Made by a program: the position numbers and the translations under genes. Shown here one piece after another: positions 53,640 to 64,000 of a stretch of DNA of 64,000 nt. This stretch comes from Holothuria scabra. Taxonomy: Eukaryota; Echinodermata; Holothuroidea; Aspidochirotida; Holothuriidae. The first letter of the stretch is position 1; each line of letters opens with the position of its first letter. The stretch is from assembly GCA_037179385.1 (NCBI GenBank), contig CM074179.1, forward strand, positions 73,646,719 through 73,710,718, in the 5' to 3' direction. Under the pieces are notes generated by a model, which saw only the letters and a list, made by a program, of their open reading frames with translations, was not told the DNA's origin and did not search any database.

Positions 53640-56600
53640 TTTATAGTTTTAAACTTAAAAAATGTCTTCTTTGGGTAACTTTTCAATGACCTCATGATTC
53701 GCATAAAATCATAAGTTATCATTCACTAACTTTTTGGAATGATCCATAGGGTCCCGATGCATAAAAACGACGTTTAAAAAATAAGGGCGCAACTCAGCTT
53801 TCACTATGAAAATTAAATGATTCCATTTGGGGGTAAGCTTTGTATGTCCTTTAAGGTAATATATCGTGCTTGTGTTGATTATTCGATCAATTCATCATCA
53901 ATTTTAAGTTAAAAAATAGTCCAACTACACCAAATTTTAATACATTTAAAGGGTCCTGATATCCAATAACTAAATTTTAAAGACGGTGGCCCGAATTTAA
54001 ATGTCCTTTTAAATTTCATAGGTAATGATAATTTTGTTGTATGTTTACCGGTCTATTTGGCTAACAAATCGTCTTTGTGCTGGCTTTTCGATACACTCAT
54101 GATTCACATAAGATCATAAATTATCATTCACTAACTTTTTGGAAAAATCCATAGGGTTCCGATGCCTAAAAACGACGTTTAAAAATGAGGGCGTACTTCA
54201 GCATTTACCATGAAAATTATATGATTGTATTTTGGGGTAACCTTTGTGTGGCCTTTAAGCTAATATATCGTGCTTGTGCTGACAATTCCATCAATTCATC
54301 ATCAATTCTAAGTAACAAATAGTCCAACTACATCAAATTTTAGTACATTTAAAGGGTCCTGATGTGCAATAACTAAATTTTAAAGACGGTGGCCCGAATT
54401 TAAATGTCCTTTTAAATTTCATAAGTAATGATAATTTTGTTGTATGTTTACCGGTCTATTTGGCTAACAAATCGTCTTTGTGCTGGCTTTTCGATACACT
54501 CATGATTCACATAAGATCATAAATTATCATTCACTAACTTTTTGGAAAAATCCATAGGGTTCCGATGCCTAAAAACGACGTTTAAAAATGAGGGCGTACT
54601 TCAGCATTTACCATGAAAATTATATGATTGTATTTTGGGGTAACCTTTGTGTGGCCTTTAAGGTAATATATCGTGCTTGTGCTGACAATTCCATCAATTC
54701 ATCATCAATTCAAGGTAAAAAATAGTCCAACTAAACCAAATTTTAGTACATTTAAAGGGTCATGATATGCAATAACTAAATTTTAAAGACGGTTGCCGAA
54801 ATTTAAATGTCCTTTTAAATTTCCTAAGTAATGATATTTTTTTTGTATGTTTACCGGTGTATTTGGCTAACAAATCGTCTTTGTGCTGGCTTTTCGATAC
54901 ACTCATGATTCACATAAGATCATAAATTATCATTCACTAACTTTTTGGAAAAATCCATAGGGTTCCGATGCCTAAAAACGACGTTTAAAAATGAGGGCGT
55001 ACTTCAGCATTTACCATGAAAATTATATGATTGTATTTTGGGGTAACCTTTGTGTGGCCTTTAAGCTAATATATCGTGCTTGTGCTGACAATTCCATCAA
55101 TTCATCATCAATTCTAAGTAAAAAATAGTCCAACTACACCAAATTTTAGTACATTTAAAGGGTCATGATATGCAATAACTAAATTTTAAAGACGGTGGCT
55201 CAAATTTAAATTTCCTTTTAAATTTCCTAAGTAATGATATTTTTTTTGTATGTTTACCGGTGTATTTGGCTAACAAATCGTCTTTGTGCTGGCTTTTCGA
55301 TACACTCATGATTCACATAAGATCATAAATTATCATTCACTAACTTTTTGGAAAAATCCATAGGGTTCCGATGCCTAAAAACGACGTTTAAAAATGAGGG
55401 CGTACTTCAGAATTTAACATGAAAATTATTTGATTGTATTTTGGGGTAAGATTTGTGTGGCCTTTAAGCTAATATATCGTGCTTGTGCTGACAATTCCAT
55501 CAATTCATCATCAATTCTAAGTTCAAAATAGTCCAACTACACCAAATTTTAGTACATTTAAAGGGTCATGATATGCAATAACTAAATTTTAAAGACGGTG
55601 GCTCAAATTTAAATTTCCTTTTAAATTTCCTAAGTAATGATATTTTTTTTGTATGTTTAGCGGTGTATTTGGCTAACAAATCGTCTTTGTGCTGGCTTTT
55701 CGATACCCTCATGATTCACATAAGATCTTAAATTATCATTCACTAACTGTTTGGAAAAATCCATAGGGTTCCGATGCCTAAAAACGACGTTTAAAAATGA
55801 GGGTGCACTTCAGCATTTACCATGAAAATTATATGATTGTATTTTGGGGTAACCTTTGTGTGGCCTTTAAGCTAATATATCGTGCTTGTGCTGACAATTC
55901 CATCAATTCATCATCAATTCTAAGTAAAAAATAGTCCAACTACACCAAATTTTAGTACATTTAAAGGGTCATGATATCCAATAACTAAATTTTAAAGACG
56001 GTGGCTCAAATTTAAATTTCCTTTTAAATTTCCTAAGTAATGATATTTTTTTTTGTATGTTTACCGGTGTATTTGGCTAACAAATCGTCTTTGTGCTGGC
56101 TTTTCGATACACTCATGATTCACATAAGATCATAAATTATCATTCACTAACTTTTTGGAAAAATCCATAGGGTTGCGATGCCTAAAAACGACGTTTAAAA
56201 ATGAGGGCGTACTTCAGCATTTACCATGAAAATTATTTGATTGTATTTTGGGGTAACCTTTGTGTGGCCTTTAAGCTAATATATCGTGCTTGTGCTGACA
56301 ATTCCATCAATTCATCATCAATTCTAAGTAAAAAATAGTCCAACTACACCAAATTTTAGTACATTTAAAGGGTCATGATATGCAATAACTAAATTTTAAA
56401 GACGGTGGCTCAAATTTAAATTTCCTTTTAAATTTCCTAAGTAATGATATTTTTTTTGTATGTTTACCGGTGTATTTGGCTAACAAATCGTCTTTGTGCT
56501 GGCTTTTCGATACACTCATGATTCACATAAGATCATAAATTATCATTCACTAACTTTTTGGAAAAATCCATAGGGTTCCGATGCCTAAAAACGACGTTTA

Positions 56601-59600
56601 AAAATGAGGGCGTACTTCAGAATTTAACATGAAAATTATTTGATTGTATTTTGGGGTAACCTTTGTGTGGCCTTTAAGCTAATATATCGTGCTTGTGCTG
56701 ACAATTCCATCAATTCATCATCAATTCTAAGTTCAAAATAGTCCAACTACACCAAATTTTAGTACATTTAAAGGGTCATGATATGCAATAACTAAATTTT
56801 AAAGACGGTGGCTCAAATTTAAATTTCCTTTTAAATTTCCTAAGTAATGATATTTTTTTTGTATGTTTAGCGGTGTATTTGGCTAACAAATCGTCTTTGT
56901 GCTGGCTTTTCGATACCCTCATGATTCACATAAGATCTTAAATTATCATTCACTAACTGTTTGGAAAAATCCATAGGGTTCCGATGCACAAAAACGACGT
57001 TTAAAAATGAGGGTGCACTTCAGCATTTACCATGAAAATTATATGATTGTATTTTGGGGTAACCTTTGTGTGGCCTTTAAGCTAATATATCGTGCTTGTG
57101 CTGACAATTCCATCAATTCATCATCAATTCTAAGTAAAAAATAGTCCAACTACACCAAATTTTAGTACATTTAAAGGGTCATGATATCCAATAACTAAAT
57201 TTTAAAGACGGTGGCTCAAATTTAAATTTCCTTTTAAATTTCCTAAGTAATGATATTTTTTTTTGTATGTTTACCGGTGTATTTGGCTAACAAATCGTCT
57301 TTGTGCTGGCTTTTCGATACACTCATGATTCACATAAGATCATAAATTATCATTCACTAACTTTTTGGAAAAATCCATAGGGTTCCGATGCCTAAAAACG
57401 ACGTTTAAAAATGAGGGCGTACTTCAGCATTTACCATGAAAATTATTTGATTGTATTTTGGGGTAACCTTTGTGTGGCCTTTAAGCTAATATATCGTGCT
57501 TGTGCTGAGAATTCCATCAATTCATCATCAATTCTAAGTAACAAATAGTCCAACAACATCAAATTTTAGAACATTTAAAGGGTCCTGATGTGCAATAACT
57601 AAATTTTAAAGACGGTGGCCCGAATTTAAATGTCCTTTTAAATTTCATAGGTAATGATAATTTTGTTGTATGTTTACCGGTCTATTTGGCTAACAAATCG
57701 TCTTTGTGCTGGCTTTTCGATACACTCATGATTCACATAAGATCATAAATTATCATTCACTAACTTTTTGGAAAAATCCATAGGGTTCCGATGCCTAAAA
57801 ACGACGTTTAAAAATAAGGGCGTACTTCAGCATTTACCATGAAAATTATATGACTGTATTTTGGGGTAACCTTTGTGTGGCCTTTAAGGTAATATATCGT
57901 GCTTGTGCTGACAATTCCATCAATTCATCATCAATTCAAGGTAAAAAATAGTCCAACTAAACCAAATTTTAGTACCGTTAAAGGGTCATGATATGCAATA
58001 ACTAAATTTTAAAGACGGTGGCTCAAATTTAAATTTCCTTTTAAATTTCCTAAGTAATGATATTTTTTTTGTATGTTTAGCGGTGTATTTGGCTAACAAA
58101 TCGTCTTTGTGCTGGCTTTTCGATACCCTCATGATTCACATAAGATCTTAAATTATCATTCACTATCTGTTTGGAAAAATCCATAGGGTTCCGATGCACA
58201 AAAATGACGTTTAAAAATGAGGGTGCACTTCAGCATTTACCATGAAAATTATATGATTGTATTTTGGGGTAACCTTTGTGTGGCCTTTAAGCTAATATAT
58301 CGTGCTTGTGCTGACAATTCCATCAATTCATCATCAATTCTAAGTAAAAAATAGTCCAACTACACCAAATTTTAGTACATTTAAAGGGTCATGATATCCA
58401 ATAACTAAATTTTAAAGACGGTGGCTCAAATTTAAATTTCCTTTTAAATTTCCTAAGTAATGATATTTTTTTTTGTATGTTTACCGGTGTATTTGGCTAA
58501 CAAATCGTCTTTGTGCTGGCTTTTCGATACACTCATGATTCACATAAGATCATAAATTATCATTCACTAACTTTTTGGAAAAATCCATAGGGTTCCGATG
58601 CCTAAAAACGACGTTTAAAAATGAGGGCGTACTTCAGCATTTACCATGAAAATTATATGATTGTATTTTGGGGTAACCTTTGTGTGGCCTTTAAGCTAAT
58701 ATATCGTGCTTGTGCTGACAATTCCATCAATTCATCATCAATTCTAAGTAAAAAATAGTCCAACTACATCAAATTTTAGTACATTTAAAGGGTCCTGATG
58801 TGCAATGACTAAATTTTAAAGACGGTTGCCGAAATTTAAATGTCCTTTTAAATTTCATAAGTAATGATAATTTTTTTGTATGTTTACCGGTCTATTTGGC
58901 TAACAAATCGTCTTTGTGCTGGCTTTTCGACACACTCATGATTCACATAACATCATAAATTATCATTCACTAACTTTTTGGAAAAATCCATAGGGTTCCG
59001 ATGCCTAAAAACGACGTTTAAGAATGAGGGCGTACTTCAGCATTTACCATGAAAATTATATGATTGTATTTTGGGGTAACCTTTGTGTGGCCTTTAAGGT
59101 AATATATCGTGCTTGTGCTGACAATTCCATCAATTCATCATCAATTCAAGGTAAAAAATAGTCCAACTAAACCAAATTTTAGTACCGTTAAAGGGTCATG
59201 ATATGCAATAACTAAATTTTAAAGACGGTTGCCGAAATTTAAATGTCCTTTTAAATTTCCTAAGTAATGATATTTTTTTTGTATGTTTACCGGTGTATTT
59301 GGCTAACAAATCGTCTTTGTGCTGGCTTTTCGATACCCTCATGATTCTCATAAGATCATAAATTATCATTCACTAACTTTTTGGAAAAATCCATAGGGTT
59401 CCGATGCCTGAAAACGACGTTTAAAAATGAGGGCGTACTTCAGCATTTACCATGAAAATTATATGATTGTATTTTGGGGTAACCTTTGTGTGGCCTTTAA
59501 GCTAATATATCGTGCTTGTGCTGACAATTCCATCAATTCATCATCAATTCTAAGTAAAAAATAGTCCAACTACACCAAATTTTAGTACATTTAAAGGGTC

Positions 59601-62600
59601 ATGATATGCAATAACTAAATTTTAAAGACGGTGGCCCAAATTTAAATGTCCTTTTAAATTTCCTAAGTAATGATAATTTTTTTGTATGTTTACCGGTGTA
59701 TTTGGCTAACAAATCGTCTTTGTGCTGGCTTTTCGATACCCTCATGATTCAAATAACATCATAAATTATCTTTCACTAACTTTTTGGAAAAATCCATAGG
59801 GTTGCGATGACTAAAAACGACGTTTAAAAATGAGGGCGTACTTCAGCATTTACCATGAAAATTATTTGATTGTATTTTGGGGTAAGATTTGTGTGGCCTT
59901 TAAGCTAATATATCGTGCTTGTGCTGACAATTCCATCAATTCATCATCAATTCTAAGTTCAAAATAGTCCAACTACACCAAATTTTAGTACATTTAAAGG
60001 GTCATGATATGCAATAACTAAATTTTAAAGACGGTGGCCCGAATTTAAATGTCCTTTTAAATTTCATAAGTAATGATAATTTTGTTGTATGTTTACCGGT
60101 CTATTTGGCTAACAAATCGTCTTTGTGCTGGCTTTTCGATACACTCAGGATTCACATAAGATCATAAATTATCATTCACTAACTTTTTGGAAAAATCCAT
60201 AGGGTTCCGATGCCTAAAAACGACGTTTAAAAATGAGGGCGTACTTCAGCATTTACCATGAAAATTATATGATTGTATTTTGGGGTAACCTTTGTGTGGC
60301 CTTTAAGGTAATATATCGTGCTTGTGCTGACAATTCCATCAATTCATCATCAATTCAAGGTAAAAAATAGTCCAACTAAACCAAATTTTAGTACAGTTAA
60401 AGGGTCATGATATGCAATAACTAAATTTTAAAGACGGTTGCCGAAATTTAAATGTCCTTTTAAATTTCCTAAGTAATGATAATTTTTTTGTATGTTTACC
60501 GGTCTATTTGGCTAACAAATCGTCTTTGTGCTGGCTTTTCGATACCCTCATGATTCACATAACATCATAAATTATCATTCACTAACTTTTTGGAAAAATC
60601 CATAGGGTTCCGATGCCTGAAAACGACGTTTAAAAATGAGGGCGTACTTCAGCATTTACCATGAAAATTATATGATTGTATTTTGGGGTAACCTTTGTGT
60701 GGCCTTTAAGCTAATATATCGTGCTTGTGCTGACAATTCCATCAATTCATCATCAATTCTAAGTAAAAAATAGTCCAACTACACCAAATTTTAATACATT
60801 TAAAGGGTCATGATATGCAATAACTAAATTTTAAAGACGGTGGCCCAAATTTAAATGTCCTTTTAAATTTCCTAAGTAATGATATTTTTTTGTATGTTTA
60901 CCGGTGTATTTGGCTAACAAATCGTCTTTGTGCTGGCTTTTCGATACCCTCATGATTCACATAACATCATAAATTATCATTCACTAACTTTTTGGAAAAA
61001 TCCATAGGGTTTTGATGCCTAAAAACGACGTTTGAAAATGAGGGCGCACTTCAGCATTTACCATGAAAATTATATGATTGTATTTTGGGGTAAGCTTTGT
61101 GTGGCCTTTAAGCTAATATATCGTGCTTGTGCTGACAATTCCATCAATTCATCATCAATTCTAAGTTCAAAATAGTCCAACTACACCAAATTTTAGTACA
61201 TTTAAAGGGTCATGATATGCAATAACTAAATTTTAAAGACGGTGGCTCAAATTTAAATTTCCTTTTAAATTTCCTAAGTAATGATATTTTTTTTGTATGT
61301 TTACCGGTGTATTTGGCTAACAAATCGTCTTTGTGCTGGCTTTTCGATACCCTCATGATTCACATAACATCATAAATTATCATTCACTAACTTTTTGGAA
61401 AAATCCATAGGGTTCCGATGCCTAAAAACGACGTTTAAAAATGAGGGCGTACTTCAGCATTTACCATGAAAATTATATGATTGTATTTTGGGGTAACCTT
61501 TGTGTGGCCTTTAAGGTAATATATCGTGCTTGTGCTGACAATTCCATCAATTCATCATCAATTCTAAGTTAAAAATAGTCCAACTACACCAAATGTTAAT
61601 TTATTTAAAGGGTCATGATGTGCAATAACTAAATTTTAAAGACGGTGGCCCGAATTTAAATGTCCTTTTAAATTTCATAAGTAATGATAATTTTGTTGTA
61701 TGTTTACCGGTCTATTTGGCTAACAAATCGTCTTTGTGCTGGCTTTTCGATACACTCATGATTCACATAACATCATAAATTATCATTCACTAACTTTTTG
61801 GAAAAATCCATAGGGTTCCGATGCCTAAAAACGACGTTTAAAAATGAGGGCGTACTTCAGCATTTACCATGAAAATTATATGATTGTATTTTGGGGTAAC
61901 CTTTGTGTGGCCTTTAAGCTAATATATCGTGCTTGTGCTGACAATTCCATCAATTCATCATCAATTCTAAGTAAAAAATAGTCCAACTACACCAAATTTT
62001 AGTACATTTAAAGGGTCATGATATGCAATAACTAAATTTTAAAGACGGTGGCCTAAATTTAAATGTCCTTTTAAATTTCCTAAGTAATGATAATTTTTTT
62101 GTATGTTTACCGGTGTATTTGGCTAACAAATCGTCTTTGTGCTGGCTTTTCGATACCCTCATGATTCACATAACATCATAAATTATCATTCACTAACTTT
62201 TTGGAAAAATCCATAGGGTTCCGATGCCTAAAAACGACGTTTAAAAATGAGGGCGTACTTCAGCATTTACCATGAAAATTATATGATTGTATTTTGGGGT
62301 AAGCTTTGTGTGGCCTTTAAGCTAATATATCGTGCTTGTGCTGACAATTCCATCAATTCATCATCAATTCTAAGTTAAAAATAGTCCAACTACACCAAAT
62401 TTTAGTACATTTAAAGGGTCATGATATGCAATAACTAAATTTTAAAGACGGTGGCTCAAATTTAAATGTCCTTTTAAATTTCCTAAGTAATGATAATTTT
62501 TTTGTATGTTTACCGGTGTATTTGGCTAACAAATCGTCTTTGTGCTGGCTTTTCGATACCCTCATGATTCACATAACATCATAAATTATCATTCACTAAC

Positions 62601-64000
62601 TTTTTGGAAAAATCCATAGGGTTCCGATGCCTAAAAACGACGTTTAAAAATGAGGGCGTACTTCAGCATTTACCATGAAAATTATATGATTGTATTTTGG
62701 GGTAACCTTTGTGTGGCCTTTAAGCTAATATATCGTGCTTGTGCTGACAATTCCATCAATTCATCATCAATTCTAAGTTAAAAATAGTCCAACTACACCA
62801 AATTTTTATACATTTAAAGGGTCATGATATGCAATAACTAAATTTTAAAGACGGTGGCCCGAATTTAAATGTCCTTTTAAATTTCCTTAGTAATGATAAT
62901 TTTTTTGTACGTTCACCGGTGTATTTGGCTAACAAATCGTCTTTGTGCTGGCTTTTCGATACCCTCATGATTCACATAACATCATAAATTATCATTCACT
63001 AACTTTTTGGAAAAATCCATAGGGTTTTGATGCCTAAAAACGACGTTTAAAAATGAGGGCGTACTTCAGCATTTACCATGAAAATTATATGATTGTATTT
63101 TGGGGTAACCTTTGTGTGGCCTTTAAGGTAATATATCGTGCTTGTGCTGACAATTCCATCAATTCATCATCAATTCTAAGTTAAAAATAGTCCAACTACA
63201 CCAAATTTTTATACATTTAAAGGGTCATGATATGCAATAACTAAATTTTAAAGACGGTTGCCGAAATTTAAATGTCCTTTTAAATTTCATAAGTAATGAT
63301 AATTTTTTTGTATGTTTACCGGTCTATTTGGCTAACAAATCGTCTTTGTGCTGGCTTTTCGATACACTCATGATTCACATAACATCATAAATTATCATTC
63401 ACTAACTTTTTGGAAAAATCCATAGGGTTCCGATGCCTAAAAACGACGTTTAAAAATGAGGGCGTACTTCAGCATTTACCATGAAAATTATATGATTGTA
63501 TTTTGGGGTAACCTTTGTGTGGCCTTTAAGCTAATATATCGTGCTTGTGCTGACAATTCCATCAATTCATCATCAATTCTAAGTAAAAAATAGTCCAACT
63601 ACACCAAATTTTAGTACATTTAAAGGGTCATGATATGCAATAACTAAATTTTAAAGACGGTGGCCCAAATTTAAATGTCCTTTTAAATTTCCTAAGTAAT
63701 GATAATTTTTTTGTATGTTTACCGGTGTATTTGGCTAACAAATCGTCTTTGTGCTGGCTTTTCGATACACTCATGATTCACATAACATCATAAATTATCA
63801 TTCACTAACTTTTTGGAAAAATCCATAGGGTTTTGATGCCTAAAAACGACGTTTAAAAATGAGGGCGCACTTCAGCATTTACCATGAAAATTATAAGATT
63901 GTATTTTGGGGTAAGCTTTGTGTGGCCTTTAAGCTAATATATCGTGCTTGTGCTGACACTTCCATCAATTCATCATCAGTTCTAAGTTAAAAATAGTCCA
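53640..64000 (+). repeat. Satellite array, 403-bp monomer, about 26 units, open at window end
   Basis: The anchor CATGATTCACATAA recurs from 53693 and 54098 to 63772 with spacings of 402-405 bp, almost always 403. Other fixed blocks are AACGACGTTTAAAAATGAGG, TAATATATCGTGCTTGTGCT, ATCAATTCATCATCAATTC and GCTAACAAATCGTCTTTGTG. Neighbouring units differ at a few percent of positions. The first unit is clearly more diverged, as at an array edge. No frame is open across a unit, so it is not coding and not rDNA. The right edge lies outside the window. Confidence 0.98.

Noticed and set aside
53640..64000. 403-bp units as rDNA, histone or other tandem gene cluster
   Set aside because: No open frame persists, no rRNA or tRNA features, and differences between units are not codon-patterned.

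Overview
The window looks like nuclear DNA of an animal, most likely an echinoderm and perhaps a sea cucumber. The evidence is one spliced gene with GT-AG introns, CR1/L2-type LINE remains, tRNA-derived SINEs, many hAT-like elements with 8-bp target duplications, and dispersed TACAGTA/TGACCTTTGACC motifs. The species-level guess is inference from repeat style; nothing here is bacterial or organellar.

1-16.8 kb: one well-supported gene, TAF8 (TFIID subunit 8), on the minus strand. Five coding exons (605-894, 2480-2627, 8249-8373, 10202-10363, 13114-13255) join in frame to a 288-residue protein. Its introns hold a 145-bp tandem array rich in TGACCTTTGACC, a smaller related array, CA microsatellites and SINE pieces, one with a 25-bp minisatellite built from its own B-box region.

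16.8-25.4 kb: nested transposons. A decayed CR1 LINE (plus strand, about 16.79-20.40 kb) is interrupted by three different DNA elements, each with a target-site duplication. Next come three copies of a TTTCCGCCC-type inverted-repeat element with 8-bp duplications; the third is split by a second, less decayed CR1 (minus strand, 22.67-25.06 kb).

25.4-36 kb: dense repeats. These include a SINE split by a 246-bp hAT-like element, two related foldback loci built from CCCANNTGGG palindromes, LINE fragments, GC-palindrome tandem units split by a 1.35-kb CACTA-like element, a probable Penelope-like remnant split by a 2.03-kb hAT-like element, a tRNA-like SINE and a long (TA)n tract.

36-53.6 kb: mostly low-copy sequence without recognisable genes, carrying a LINE 3' end, another foldback, a GAGACC-rich element, a TA-flanked MITE, a 30-bp perfect palindrome with 5-bp duplication, and one convincing exon encoding a signal peptide plus an Ig-like domain (48278-48650, minus).

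53.6-64 kb: a satellite array with a 403-bp monomer, about 26 units, running off the window end and containing a 1210-bp three-monomer higher-order block.

The only host genes supported are TAF8 and the start of an Ig-domain gene; the rest is repeat biology.
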